Below are positions 32,608 through 44,844 of a stretch of DNA of 64,000 nt, piece by piece. The translations under genes and the position numbers were made by a program. The notes under the pieces are model-generated. The model saw nothing but the letters and a program-made list of their open reading frames with translations. It was not told the origin of the DNA and ran no database searches. The stretch lies in contig JALGPY010000008.1 of assembly GCA_023055425.1 (NCBI GenBank), forward strand, positions 9,868,501-9,932,500. Reading direction: 5' to 3'. Position 1 is the first letter of the stretch; the number at the start of each line of letters is the position of its first letter. This DNA is from Linanthus parryae (Eukaryota; Streptophyta; Magnoliopsida; Ericales; Polemoniaceae).

Positions 32608-34190
32608 TGATAACTCCCAAATATGAGCTATAATTAGAGTTTAAACAAGATAAAAGTGCCTAAAATTACATGAATTTGAGCCCACTTTAGCCTGAAAACC
32701 CTTGGTAATGCACATTGTACACATTTGAGCTATTATTTGGATTTCGAGTGATTTTGCACTACTTTCATGTATATTTGGATATGATTGCGAGTTCTTCTTG
32801 TTCTTGTATGCTGGAATAGGCCTTGGAGATCATTGGGAAACAAATGAATCACTCTGGGAAGGATCTGACAAAGTGAGGCATGGAAAATTTACTGACTGCG
32901 TTCTGTCAGGGAGCACTGGAAAGAGTGGAGGAAACACGACTGCGTTCAAAAGACAAGACCGTTCCGTTCAAACACATTCAGAAAGTAAAAGGCTCAAAGG
33001 AACTGCAATGTCTGCGTTCAAACGCAGACATGACTGCATCAGAGAGGAAGGAAACGATGGAAACGCAGTGACTACGTTCAAACGCAGGGCTGGCTGTGTT
33101 CAAGCACAGCCAGAGAAGACAAGCTGAAGAAAATGGCTAAGGCTTAAAGAGCCTGCGTTCAAACGCAAGGCAAGTTGCGTTCACATGCAGTCAGAGTAGA
33201 AATGACGAAAATTTGGCTAAGTATGGGAATGAGTGCATGCTGACTACTTTCAAATGTTGGGCCTCCTTCGTTCAAACGCAATTTGAGGACATTTTTAAGG
33301 CAACAAAAACGCAGGGGAAACTAACAAAGTACAAGTAGACAATTAGGAAGGCCTAGGTATTTATATAGACTTTTCAGAACGTCCAAAAAAAAGAGTTTCA
33401 ACACTGTTGGAGGAGGCTTTGGAGCTTTGACACATCATCAAAACTATCGTTTTGATTCTTCTTCGTGATCGTTTCGTTTAGTTTATGAAAAAACTTTACA
33501 ACTATTTTGTCGTACTTTTAGCAGTTAAAACTTTTACCTAGGTTCCTCGGTGAACCTAGGGTTTCTAACTGATTTTTCAAGATTGTTGCTATTCCTGCGA
33601 GAGCGACCAGATTAGATCAGGAAGAGAATACAATATTTATTCCCGTATTGCGATGAACCGAGAGGCGCAGTGTGTTAGGAATAGCCTGAACGTATAGATT
33701 GACGGGTACACAAATTAAAATATATCAAGAGGAGATCTCATGACCTTATTAGCCTTAGAACGAGTCTGTAGATCTTGGTAGACCCAATAGACCCGAAAAT
33801 CTGTAGAGTCGGGAAAATAGTGTATGACCGAGAAAAGATTAAACTAACAGACTGGCATGTGTAACAAAGAAACTATGTGTTTTCATACAATTTCCAGCTA
33901 CCCTTAAGAACCTTAGGGGAGCCTGAGACGGCCTAGCTTTTCCAAAAGATTCTTAAACCCTAAAACAATTTCCTGAAAACTTTGCCAAGAAGATTTATAT
34001 CCAGTTCTTTATTAACTGCAATAACTTAAGTAAGCAAATCATCCAAATTCTCCTATCTAACTCTTTCAATAAAGTTTCTCATCAATCGATAGGTCCAAAC
34101 TGTCCTCGTGGGATCACTAAACCGAGTCCTAATACTCGATCTTTATTACTCTTATCGTGCATTTGCGTATACACGTAAATAATCATGTCA
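32608..34190 (+). mobile_element. Ty3/Gypsy-type LTR with primer site remnant
   Basis: The block starts TGATAACTCCCAAATATGAG and ends ACACGTAAATAATCATGTCA, directly followed by AGTTTTTGGCG(G)GGAC. That is the usual plant Gypsy LTR end plus a shortened TTGGCGCCGTTGCCGGGGAC primer region. The 1.58 kb length fits. It cuts the LINE endonuclease fragment, so it inserted later. The internal domain and second LTR are absent; the element was deleted just after the primer site. Frames at 32798-33127 lie inside the LTR and are not genes. Confidence 0.75.
32938..33290 (+). repeat. Cluster of CTGCGTTCAAACGCAG palindromes in the LTR
   Basis: TGCGTTCAAACGCA or close variants occur around 32941, 33013 (perfect 18-base TCTGCGTTCAAACGCAGA), 33074, 33151, 33177 and 33270. 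A sister palindrome GGCTGTGTTCAAGCACAGCC lies at about 33092. The spacing is irregular, 20-90 bases. They lie in the U3-like half of the LTR. Confidence 0.8.
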
Positions 34191-34329
34191 AGTTTTTGGC
34201 GGGGACAACAACAGATTACTAAGTAATAAAAATAGTTATAAGAGTTGTTTTTAGTTCTAGTGTATGCAGACTTGGTTACGTTATTGTTAAACACAATGTT
34301 TATTTTCTTCTTCATAAAGCAATGTGAGG

Positions 34330-34868
34330 TAGGCGTTATGAGATCCGAGTGATCCGAGCGGAATGAATCGGATCTGAATCCGATCCAATTAAAAATGAAT
34401 CGAATTTGGATCCGGAAAACCAAACCCGAACGGATTTGGAACTGAGATCAGATCCACTGGGTTCCGACCCGATCTGATCCGACGTATATGGGTTCTTTAT
34501 AACTGTATCACTATTACCTCCCTATTTATACTTCCAAGAAGAATACTACAGTAACTTCAAACTACGAAGCTATTTCTTTTGTTTGTTAGGCTTCATAGCT
34601 TACGAACATGCCTTGGCAAATGAAATAGTGTTTATTCTTTTATGATTTTCTCATGTTTTATTGCAAACTTGAGCCGGATCCGATCCAAATCCGATCCGAC
34701 AACATACTATATGGATCTCTGGATCGAATTTGGATCAGCTGAATGAAACCGGATCCGATCCGAATTCGGTGATGATCCGAATGGATCTGGATCGGATCTA
34801 GATCACATTTCTCATGTTCGGATCTGGATCGAGAAGGGCCTGATCCAATCCGGATCCGACCCGTTGTC
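34330..34868. repeat. GGATCCGA-rich repeat block, probable hAT-like remnant
   Basis: GATCCGA/TCGGATC variants occur more than twenty times, concentrated at 34340-34480 and 34675-34860, with an AT-rich gap between. The right end CCCGTTGTCATCCCT resembles inverted hAT termini (AGGGATGACAACGGG). A smaller block of the same motif lies at 10520-10640 in the partner duplication. Confidence 0.65.
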
Positions 34869-36882
34869 ATCCCTAAAAAGAGTCAAGGGTATTAGTGAGA
34901 GTCATAGTACATTGTACTTCCTCGATGTCAGTAGGTTCTTCCTACTTCACTTTCTCACACGTATTAAGAAATTTATGCAAATGACCCAACCTAATTTATG
35001 TAATTACTCTCACTCTCTTTGATATTCAGAGACAACAACAACATCATCATCTACAACAACAACATTGAACTATTTACAGTAACAAATACAGATCTAAAGC
35101 AAAAAATAATAATAATAATAATAAAAGAAAGAAATCTAATCTAATGACAAGAAGATACAAACAGAAGAAGAAGAACAGGAAGAACACTGTCACCACACCG
35201 CCAACTCCAACGCCATCGCCGCGTCTGGTCCGTCGGTTTCAACGGGGACCGGTGGCCTAAGCCCTCTTCCTCCTCCATCTCCTGATCTGCAACAAGGGAG
35301 ACCAATATCTGCAGAGACAACCCAGTTCTAAGATAGGAGAGGAGATGAAAGATAAAGAGAGGGAGAGAGAGTCTTACGCAATGGTGGTGGTGGTGGCGAC
35401 ACTGGCGGCTCCTCGTCGTGGCTGGCGTTCGTCTGAAGCCCTCCCACCGCCAATCATGCGAGAGGAGAAAAAATGAAGATCGGGGAGGATGGTGGTGGTA
35501 GGATGCTAATCGGAAGGTAGGAGGCTAATCGGAGGGTTAAAACCCAGGCTTCAACAAACTGCGGCGGATGTGGTGGTAGAAGAGGAGTAGGAGCCTCTGA
35601 CAACCATAACATGAAAATCTACACTTGGACATTGCGTTGGGAGAGTGAGAGATTAGGTCAAAATCCAAGCAACAACAGGTAGAAGTAGAATCAAAATCCA
35701 AGGTCAGATCTTCGCAGCAACAAGGTTTCAAACCATCTCCAGGTCTCCATCAACCCAATATTTCAAATGATCAGTCTTGAAACCTGCAAAAAAACTTAAA
35801 AAAATATAAACTCAATTAAAAAAATGGGTAATGAACACTAAACCTACCTGCAAAATGTATTTTGGAACACGAAATTCCCTACATTTTCAGTTTCCCACTA
35901 CAAACCCCATACAATATACATATGTGGGACACTCAACCCCAAATTGATAACGGGGTTTAAAATTCTAACATAAATTCATCCATATAACAACTAGGATGAG
36001 TAATATGGATGAAGTTGTACAAGGCGAATAGTTGTGACCTATAGGGAAGGATGCGTCTGTAGAGTGAAAACAAACACTAAAGAACCAATGTGGACAATAA
36101 TGTAACCGAAGCCCCAAAACCAGCCACACAATTGCGATCCATTACACTAAATTTTCGAAGAAAAGGACATAATTATATGAAACAAGATTGTCCTTTTTAT
36201 GTCATCCACCTACTTTGACATTCAAGAGAAAAGGTGCAACTCTCTGCTCCGTGTCTAGCTAAGTATGAATAATACTAGGTATTAACTATTTCTATTTCAA
36301 AACAAAAATCGTTATGAAGAAGAATAGAGGAAGTCAAAAGATTAGAATATGGAGCTTTCTCTGACTTCATTGAGGCACTTGGTATAGAAAAGGAGGAGAA
36401 CTATTGCTCGTATACCCGACTGGAACCTGCCTAAAATCAGCACTTAGTTTAGAAAAAAAGATAACTATATCTAGTGAAGGAAGTTTGAGAAAAGAGAAGA
36501 AATAGGATACTAGCACTAGTATAGCCGACCCGAACCTGCCTAAACACAGCAGCAACACGAATATCTGGATTCACTATTAGCCCATCCAAATCGAAAAATT
36601 CACAATTTCGTGTCACAAATCAACGCTAGATTCTAAAGTGGTGGAGGGGTGAACTCAATCGAATTGACGAATCCAAAATTGTGGTTGTTCAAATTCGATT
36701 TATTTCATTTCACCAAACAAGCTATAGACGCACAATGGTAATCCCGTATCCAAAATCAAGCTAAGTATTTTTTTGAAGCTATGCACATGTTACAGATGAT
36801 TTTTTCTCTTGATTATACCGGATTTGTTCTTTCGTGAATATGGATGATGTTGTCTAAACTTGAACATGAACAATTTATACTT
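34869..36882. repeat. Segmental duplication, copy 2 (partner 7292-12880)
   Basis: Same orientation as copy 1, shorter because it lacks the Copia-type element and the 11120-11870 segment. It runs into GGGTAAAATAC at 36883, where a Mutator-like end has inserted into sequence that in copy 1 leads to the relict gene 2 module. An ATAATAATAATAATAATA microsatellite lies at about 35106. Confidence 0.8.
35190..35457 (-). CDS. Possible two-exon small gene (58 codons), weak
   Basis: On the minus strand ATG at 35457 reads MIGGGRASDERQPRRGAASV to ATTGC|GTAAGA (exon 1 ends 35378). TGCAG|ATCAGG starts exon 2 at 35286, which reads SGDGGGRGLRPPVPVETDG and ends MALELAVW at TGA 35192-35190. The 80 plus 97 bases join in frame with good splice sites. 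Composition is Gly/Arg/Thr-rich and no family is recognised. The paralogous copy near 7610-7700 has a stop after RPPVPRY and lost exon 1, so at best one copy is intact. It may equally be a transcribed leader. Confidence 0.22.
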
Positions 36883-37600
36883 GGGTAAAATACAAAAACC
36901 ACCCTCCGTGTTTGGAATATATACAAAAACAACCCTCCTGTTCTGGGATATACAAAAACCACCCCTGTCAGCTAACGGTGACTAACAGCAACTAACGGAG
37001 GTGTGAAAAGACAAAAATACCTTTCGGATCAAAGCACATTACACCACATAAATCCCAATTATTCTCCTTCTCCTCTCAATTCTAACCCTAAATCTCTCTC
37101 TCTTCCCCTTCACATTCTTCCTTCCTCTCCTTTACCCACACACAACCCACCTGTTGAGAAGTCCCACATCTCCACATCAAACATTTCGCCGGCGGCCAGC
37201 TCATCGTCTCCGTCCGGCTTCCCCACCTCCGATTTGTCCAAGTTTGAAGTCATCGTCCCACTATCAACCGAACACGACGTCCCCAGAATACGTCCACCCT
37301 TTGGTCGGGATGGGTGTTTCCCGGAGGGAAGGGACGACGGCGGTGAGGAACCCAGAAACTGTGCTCCCCTCTCTCTTCGTCCTTCTCTCTGTCTCCCTCT
37401 CTCTGTCTTAGATCTGAAGGTTGCTTCAAATCCGGTCGGCGAAGGAAGAGAACTGAGACGACGGCGAAGTGGTGAAGGCGGCTGTGGTGGTGCGGATCTT
37501 GGCAAAAGCTGGATCGATGGTTTGGTTCAGATTGCGGATGGGTGTTGCAGGGGAGAAAGTTGGGTTTGGTTCTGAAATTGGGTTTGAGAAGGGTGGCGAT
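36883..37600. mobile_element. Mutator-like terminus followed by GC-rich, possibly captured sequence
   Basis: GGGTAAAATACAAAAACCACCC at 36883 starts like the MITE at 41283 (GGGTAAAATACACTTTCACCC) and is followed by repeated ACAAAAACCACCC strings. After about 120 bases composition switches to GC-rich, with long open frames on both strands (37003-37575 plus, 37110-37505 minus). The frames are Pro/Ser/Arg-rich without a known motif. A Pack-MULE with captured first-exon sequence is possible, but no right terminus or target duplication was found. Confidence 0.35.
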
Positions 37601-38537
37601 GGAGAAAGCCTGTTCTGAAATTGGGTTTGGTTCTGGAAACTAGGTGGGTTTCATATGGAGTTTGGTCTTTCCAATTTAGTTGTTGTTGATAACTTAGTTG
37701 TTGTGGATGTGTACATAACAGGAGAGTGGTTTCCATCCATGATTTAGAGCCTCCTATTTCTTCATTTCCTTCCTAAATGTGGTCTAGTTTTGGTTTCTCT
37801 AACATGGGTTTCAAAGGATTTTGATGATTTCTGGGTCATTTGGTTAGAAAAGGGGACTCTGTACTCATCTGGTTAAAAAAGTGGACGTAGAGATAATAAT
37901 TTCAGGAGACAGAGTGTAAGGGTAACGAGTGAGGGTATAACTGACCTTTTATTCTCCTTACATCTATCTAAATTTAAATTGTTGGAAAGATAGGCCTAAT
38001 TATATCACATTTTAATAACGCAAGGGATAATGAGGCACTTCTGTAAAATGAGAAGAGTAGTGTGGAACAAGTAGTAAAACGCGAGGTAGTATTACATATT
38101 TCACGCCTATAAAAAAATTATATTTCCATCGAAGTTAGGAGTAGATTTATGGCCACTATTGCTTAGTGGGCAGTTCGCATTCCATTTCTACCCTGTACTT
38201 TCAGTCGTTGTGCATGATGTGCTTAATTCTTATATACTAAAGTGCCCTCTTTTTATCATCTTCCTCCCGCTGCTGGACAACCACGCTACCGAAGGGAATC
38301 AACCACCAGCAGAAACCAACTTTCACATTTACCCCCTCCACATCCAATTCGACACCAACCCAGAAAACTCCAATGACCAGTAAAGCCAAATCCATGAAAG
38401 TCACCGTTGGTACAGCGTGTGAGTCCATTTTGCTAGTAAAAGAAAGATAAAACCGCCTTCTCGATTCTCACTATTTCTGATTAGTTCATTAAACCAGCAT
38501 CAACTTGCTTTTAACTTTTGGATGAACTTGTGTTCAG

Positions 38538-38873
38538 GCATGTCACAAACAGAGTCTACAATCCGTGGTGTGTCACAAAAAGAGCCTACAACCCGTTCTA
38601 TCAACTATTTGGCCTGCCCAATGATCCTTTATTTCGGGCATTTCTGGGGTCGTGGGGCCGCGAACAAGGCGGACAGAGTATGTTGTATAATCTTTTGTCA
38701 GCGCATCTTTTTGCAAGTTACATCATCATGTGATATTATATTGAGTGGATGATATTACCTACATGCCTTAAGTAAGTTATACTGGTCTCTGATAATGAGT
38801 TACTTTTCAAGACCCACTGCAGCGACAGGGAGAGGAACAAGGAGGAGACCAAGAAAATGGTGGAAACCAGTGA
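38538..38873 (+). pseudogene. 3' end of a gene 2 paralogue (copy B)
   Basis: After TTCAG, 38538-38677 matches gene 2 exon 14 in position and phase: HVTNRVYNPWCVTKRAYNP versus RLDNGVYDPLYLAL. It is 30 bases (10 codons) longer and ends CAGA|GTATG. The last exon reads RQGEEQGGDQENGGNQ and stops at 38871-38873, comparable to QGPNRGEDPNNGSGNQ in gene 2. The acceptor used in gene 2 (CTCAG|TG) is CCCAC|TG here, so splicing in frame is doubtful. Upstream exons are missing. Following sequence is also shared with gene 2's 3' flank. Confidence 0.55.
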
Positions 38874-39587
38874 AAATGAACAGGCATTTAGCCACCAAAA
38901 TTTGAATGAAGTAATTTGGTCAACTCTTGACTAGGTTGATTCTGTTTTCCTTCAGAAAACAATGTAACTGTCTGCGTCGTGAGCAACATATTTTCAAGTA
39001 TTGGGTGTGGCTGTGATATCAACAAAAACTTGTTATGTTACGCAACTTGACTATGTTAGGAGATATTTTTGGGACATCTTTAATTTTTTTAGTCTATTTG
39101 TCTGAAGTTTGCCATGATAGATCATCGATTAGAATCTAGCCTTGACATGACAACTCCTACAAAAGAAGGGGGAGATGAGGCATAAGCAAGAGGCTTTCCT
39201 ACAGATGCCCTTCTTAATTTCCCTTTCCTTTGCGGCTAGACACTCAACTCACAGTCCAGTTAGGTGGGCCCATGATCAGTAATCTACTCAGTTTAACAGC
39301 ACAGAAGAGCGGGCATGGCTTAACAGATGACTATATTATCTTTGGTAAACAAGCCTACATGATGTGCTTAATGGAGTTTAAGCTCTCACTCAGCTCAGCA
39401 TCGTCAAGCTGGCACCTGGTGAGCCAACAGTTCACCATTTTCGGAAGCTCAACAAGCAGTTTCTTGCAAGTCTGAGTAACTGAATTATTCAGACTTCTTA
39501 TTATCTTGTTATGAACTATCCTGTTTAGGCTTATGAGTTTAGTAGCTTAAATCACAGGAAAAGACAAGAGCCTAATGACATCTAATT

Positions 39588-39616
39588 ACTCCCTCCGTCC
39601 CAATTTTATTGTCTGG
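39588..39616 (+). mobile_element. Stowaway-like MITE terminus, truncated
   Basis: TACTCCCTCCGTCCCAATTT is the hallmark Stowaway end. No matching right end follows within 300 bases. Confidence 0.5.
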
Positions 39617-39704
39617 GGTGGACTTCTCACAAAGTTTAAGGAGGCTTCTGGCTTGATATATCTACTGAATTGTCATTTGTTTTCTATATTATTTTTTTCT
39701 GAAA

Positions 39705-39705
<1 letters not shown>

Positions 39706-39745
<40 letters not shown>
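39706..39745 (+). repeat. Compound (GT)n(GA)n microsatellite
   Basis: About twelve GT units run directly into about eight GA units. A useful polymorphic marker site. Confidence 0.9.
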
Positions 39746-39949
39746 AGGGTATATAAAGAAGTGAACTAAAAAGCAAGTAACTTTTTAAAAGAGTGACAAA
39801 CTGACGTTCAAAAGGTTGTGCATCTATTAGTACTTGGATCGGGCATCCATATGTTTCTTTCTGTCAATAATCACTCCCAGCAAGGCAGGTTAAGGACACA
39901 TTGACGGAGCCACAGCTCGGCACATCCGGAAAACCTTATATTGAGGGGA

Positions 39950-41030
39950 CTGGAAAACCATTTTATGTACTCAATCTATAATCTATAACTAAAACCACAA
40001 TATTATATATTCCACCAGTCAAAAGTAGACTAAAGCAAAAGTTACGAATAACTGATTTTAATTGACTAGTCTTCACTATCAATTAGTTTTGCAGCATTGT
40101 TTTACAACTAATTTCCTTTTATGTACTTATCTCTTTTGATATACACTATCAAACAACCATTATCCCTCTATCACTCATCTAGCTCCGCAATCCATATTAT
40201 ATCAATTTGATTGTTATAAATCATATAGCTATTTAAGTCCACAATTCTTAAATCACCCAGGTCCAGAAACTGAAATCACACAAATATAACTTGTGAAATA
40301 AAAAGATGTTCTATCATGAATTAAGGAACTTATTCATAGCTTTAAAATGAAAGTTGTCACAGAAAATAATAGAGTCGGGGAAACGTGCCGATGTTACCCT
40401 ATCAGTATAAGAACATAAGACAAGGTGGGCCGAATCAAGAATCCAACCGACAGTCTTCCGACCAAGGTTCTATCAGTATGTTGACGTTTCACTTCCTGGT
40501 GGATAACGACAGAGAGACAATTCGGTAAAGATCACGGAGTTTTTTTTTTTCTTTTTTCATACGGAGTAATATATCAATTCATTGTTATAAATCACATAGC
40601 TATTGAAATATCAATTCTTAAATTCTAGTCTAGCAAACTAAAACCACGCTAAAATTAAGAAGATATTCTAAAGTCAGAAAGAAATAACTAAATCGGAGCT
40701 TTCAAATTAAAATAGCAGGGTTGTGGAAACTTGCCTAATCAAGAATTCAACCGACAATCTCCCAGAGACAGTTCATAGTTGTCATCACCGGTACGCTGGT
40801 GGTTCAATCATCAACGGTATCTAGTCTGCACTCTGCACACGGCAGTGTAAGAGAGACAATATGGTAATGAGAACGGAGGAAACAAAATTTATACCGAGTA
40901 ATTTATCAGTTTCATTGTTACAAATCACAAACAACAGCTAATGAAGCCCCCAATTCTTAAACCCAAATCTAGCAAACTGCAACCAAGAACGGGTCATTAG
41001 CTGTAAACCCCAAATCTAGTAATTTATCAG
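39950..41030. repeat. Duplicated 3' flank, partner of 52490-54060, itself present twice
   Basis: Strings such as CACATAGCTATT, GAATCCAACCGACAGTC, GGTAAxGAxxACGGAG and TATCAATT(T/C)xATTGTTATAAATC recur at 40190-40570 and 40570-40930, so the block is a tandem pair. Related sequence (ATCCAACGCACGGTTCG, GTTGGTGGTTCA, CTCATCAACGGTTTCTAGT) lies at 53810-53900 downstream of gene 2. No gene is seen inside. Confidence 0.5.
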
Positions 41031-42730
41031 TCAAAATTGTAATATCCTTCATGGCAATAGTACAGCTGTAAATGAGCATGTTGGTCCTAGACCGCGTCGG
41101 TCAAACCTTGATCCAAACTGAACTGTGTGCTAACTGAGCCGAGCTATGACATAGATTCAGGCTGTGTAAAACCAATCAGGCCCAAACAGAAAAAGATCAG
41201 TTGCTTGCCTCTACAGTCGGATCATTTGATAATTGCTTATTTCATTGTATATATATTTTCAGCATATTATATATATAAATAAGGGTAAAATACACTTTCA
41301 CCCCCTCTAGTTTCACTGAAGGACACTTTCACCCCCTCTAGTTTGGAAAAGGGCACTTTCACCCCTTCAGTGTGCCAAACTTCTGAAAACTTACACCCCA
41401 TATTGTGACACCATTAGTCAGGAGTTGAGATATGTCATTGAAATAGTTGTTTTGGGACAGTCTTACCCATATAATATGCAAAATATAGGGTTACTCTACA
41501 CTGTTTGCATGATATGAGGGGCAAATGTGTCTCTAAAACTATTTTCAGTGACGTATCCTGCCCCGAGACTATCGATTTCTCAAACACAGTGTGCAACTTA
41601 CTTCAAGTTCGACACACTATAGGGGTGAAAGTGTACTTTTCCTCCAAACTAGAGGGGTAAAAGTGTCCTTCAATGAAACTATAGGGGGTGAAAGCATCTT
41701 TTACCCTATAAATAATCATATCGTATATGACCATCTACCGTAATCAAAAGGTTACGGCAAAAAAATAATTATTTCACTTGAGCTTTGAAAAGATTATTTA
41801 TGGTGAACACATACAAGATGAGCTCTCAAGCCCAAACAGCTTCAAAAGCTCCAGCTACAATTACTATTTACCAAGAGGCATTAATTGTTTAAATCTAGAA
41901 ATATCTAAGAACAACATAATATATCTGCCTAGCAAGGTAAAGTTCCATAAGTACATCTGACAAACATTGCCAACAGTGAGAAGGTGCGATACAACACCGG
42001 AGCACTATTGCAGGTTGGTCACCAAATTGATACCGCTACGGCTCCACTACAGAACACAAATATCAAACTATGCTTATGTACTTGTCGAGCTTCTAAGAAT
42101 CGTCCTCCAATTTCCCATGAAATGTTCCTCCATACACAATTTTAAGCCAACTTTTGATGAGGTATGTTTGCTATTTGAATATTTTCTTATAACTGATGTA
42201 GGAGGCAACAATAAGGAACCTGAGATGTCTGAAGGTATAGTTCTTACCTACTTGATCTGGTATTCTATTATACATTCGGTGAAATATCAAGGTCATTGAC
42301 GAATAGTCGATCTTTCAGTCAAAAATATGTTCTTTAAAATGTCCCTTTATGAGTGTAGAAGGGGAGATTTATCTTTTACATATCATAGTTGTCAAAGTCG
42401 GCTTCCAAGGCGGTACAATTGCCTGGGCAGTCATCTCATATCTGCTGCACCATTGCACCACTTTTCCAGAAAATTACACCATTGAATCTATTGTAAAGCT
42501 AGAATAATTTATGCATTAATATAATTTCATATTCTATGAGGGATATTAAATTATATCATTTAAAATCAAGACAAGATTAATACTATTGTGCTATTTATTT
42601 ATAGCGAAAATGACGATTAATATGAAGTTTTGCTTAATGTGCATTAAATTAGCATTAATGAATGCAAGTTAAGACATCATTATGTGCAACATAAATAAAA
42701 TTCATAAATTAATAATATTTGTTATTGTCA
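41031..42730. mobile_element. Second copy of the foldback element (one arm)
   Basis: This block matches the element at the window start: ATATCCTTCATGGCAATA (inverse near 1720), the CAATTATCAAATGATCC string, the centre with TTTTCAGCA.ATTAT, and the arm running to AATTAATAATATTTGTTATTG at 42730. The opposite arm is missing. It gives an empty site for the G-rich hAT insertion of copy 1 and carries its own nested MITE at 41283-41706. A 110-codon frame (41967-42299) is part of the arm and not a gene. Confidence 0.75.
41283..41706. mobile_element. Mutator-like MITE with 9-base target duplication
   Basis: The 424-base element begins GGGTAAAATACACTTTCACC and ends with the inverse (GGTGAAAGCATCTTTTACCC). 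The arms are about 110 bases, with several CACTTTCACCCC units. Perfect 9-base repeats TATAAATAA flank it (41274-41282 and 41707-41715). Nine bases fits Mutator-like transposition. It sits inside the second foldback copy. Confidence 0.88.
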
Positions 42731-42776
42731 CCGGTTCACCGCCCATAATTTTATGGCTTCTTAACAAACATATAGG

Positions 42777-43081
42777 CAAGGGCAGCCCAAGGTGGAGGAA
42801 TGTGAGGGCAGCCGGCCCCTGGGCTAGTAGGCCCCCAGTATTTAATACAAATAATTAAAGCTGATTATATATTTTAAGGCAAACTTATCAAGAATTAATG
42901 GTAGTTAAATGGTAATTTAAAATTGTGCCACAGATGTGACTTCGGGTCAGTTCTCACAAGCGTCATTTTTATCATCATTATTACTATATTTTCTACTCAA
43001 ACCCAAAAATGAGTTTTCTTCAATTCAGGGCCTCAAAACTTATACCCGCTTTAGGCCCCGAGAGGTCTAGGGCCAGACCTG
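42777..43081. mobile_element. hAT-like MITE with 8-base target duplication
   Basis: The 305-base element starts CAAGGGCAGCCC and ends GGGCCAGACCTG. It is flanked by perfect 8-base repeats CATATAGG (42769-42776 and 43082-43089). It belongs to the same GGGCC-ended group as 13166-14189. No coding capacity. Confidence 0.85.
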
Positions 43082-43089
43082 CATATAGG

Positions 43090-44045
43090 TCAGAGAGGGA
43101 AGATTGCATTTGATGATAGTTCAATAAGGATGAAAGGGTTTTAAACTCATCATTTACCGGTTTTTAGTAAATTCACTAATAGACTAATTAAATAAGACGC
43201 CTTTTTTCTTTTCCTCGAGAGAGAATAAGAAAATACTGAGCAAAGAAAGTCACAATTACGGATCAACTATTTTCCATTTATGTTATAAAGCAAAATTCAC
43301 GTTGGCTAGATAAATTAAAGGGGTTATTATAAATAAGGCAACAATTAGAAATCTATTTACTAACAAGGCAGTAAAACTCTGATAATTAGTTATAAGTAAG
43401 ATTTGTATGTCTTATTTATCATTAAAACAAAAATGTGAAATAAGTGGTATGAGATGTCTTCTTTACCCTCCACTTTAATGTAAGCTGAATCAAATTTAAC
43501 CCATGTAATTGAATCCCAATTGCAAAACAAATCGAGCTTTACCGGCATAAAAATGACGGAGATCTACGACTACAAAATCGCGATAAAAATAAGGGTAAAT
43601 ATGTGCTTTGGACAGCTTAATTTTAAGATTTTTCCTTATTAGTAAATACTTCTTTATAAGTTTGTTTTTTTAATAATTTACTTACCTTTCTGCCTTTATG
43701 TTAATTACGTTTTTAATTTAATTCCTTAGCTATAATAATCCCTATATTAAATACCATATATTAACTACCTTAATGCCTTCTAAGACAACTATAAGTATTT
43801 TTTATGATCATTTATTCGGTTAATTAGGTTTCATTGATGAATTAGATAAGATTAGTCCCTTTGATGCATTTGATTAGATTATTTACCCGCTAGAAACAAT
43901 TTTTTCAATTTTTTATTCGCTTTCTTTCAATTCTTTTACAGGTTAAGAAACTTATGCTTTTATTAGTCTCAAAGAAAATTATGCTTTTATTTGCACTGTG
44001 CAGAATATAAACTGATACTCTTCTTCATTGTTGGTTAGGAAAACA
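43090..44045 (+). other. Upstream region of gene 2
   Basis: AT-rich sequence without a supported gene. The last 130 bases (CTTATGCTTTTATTxGCACTGTGCAGAATATAAA..GTTGGTTAGGAAAA) are shared with the sequence just upstream of both exon 1 copies in palindrome P2, so at least the proximal leader belonged to the ancestral gene. No single TATA box stands out among many AT runs. Confidence 0.45.
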
Positions 44046-44773
44046 ATGTCCTCACCAAGTAACCCAAATTCAGGGAGTAATCAGACAAACACACTCCCAG
44101 GATTTCTTTGGGGTGCTGAAAGTCCAGAACAACTTGCAGAAAACCTGGTACAGTAATCGTTGCATTCAAATTAAAGTTTACCTTGATTTTGTTTACCTAC
44201 TGTGGCATTCAAATTAAAGTCTACAGTAAGTTTCCTTTGATTGATCATTTAGTATTCCTGGTTTAGTGGCCATAAGGGTTATAACTTCTAAAGAACAACG
44301 AAATCTTGGTTAGATGGGGATCCTAGTTCAGACAATCAAAGGTTGTGGTGAGAAGCATATGGACTCTGGGGCCATGTTTCTTATTTGGCTTGTGAACCCA
44401 GGATGGGATCCACAAGCCTTAACCATGTAAGGTCAGTGTTTGTTGGAAAGAATGAGTAGGTATTATAAGAATCCATCGTGTTCCACTTCGAAACTAATTA
44501 GCAACGAGGAGAGTAACGTAGGAAACCCTTAAGTTGAAGTTTCTTTTTTTTTGTAAGTGTCCAATGAGGGACATCTCAACGGGATAGGCACTAACAAGCC
44601 CCACTTTAAGACCTCTAACAGGGGACTTACATAGGCAAGGCGCATACATATAAGCAAATGGTCTCTAGCTCAATAGCAGATCATAGCATGCCCTAGCATA
44701 GGAATGGAGTCCGAACCCCACCAATGGTTAGGTTACAAAGGGATTAGTTAAACTAACGTTCCTTCTTGTTATC

Positions 44774-44844
<71 letters not shown>

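Noticed and set aside
32798..33127. 109-codon frame with repeated TTFKRR / AFKRR strings
   Set aside because: The repeats are the LTR palindromes read as codons; the frame lies wholly inside a Gypsy LTR.
37003..37575. 190-codon plus frame and 131-codon minus frame in GC-rich DNA
   Set aside because: Both strands are open because of GC content; no motif, no splice partner and a Mutator-like terminus upstream. Kept only as possible captured sequence.
41967..42299. 110-codon frame
   Set aside because: Part of a foldback arm that is also present at the window start without this frame being kept.
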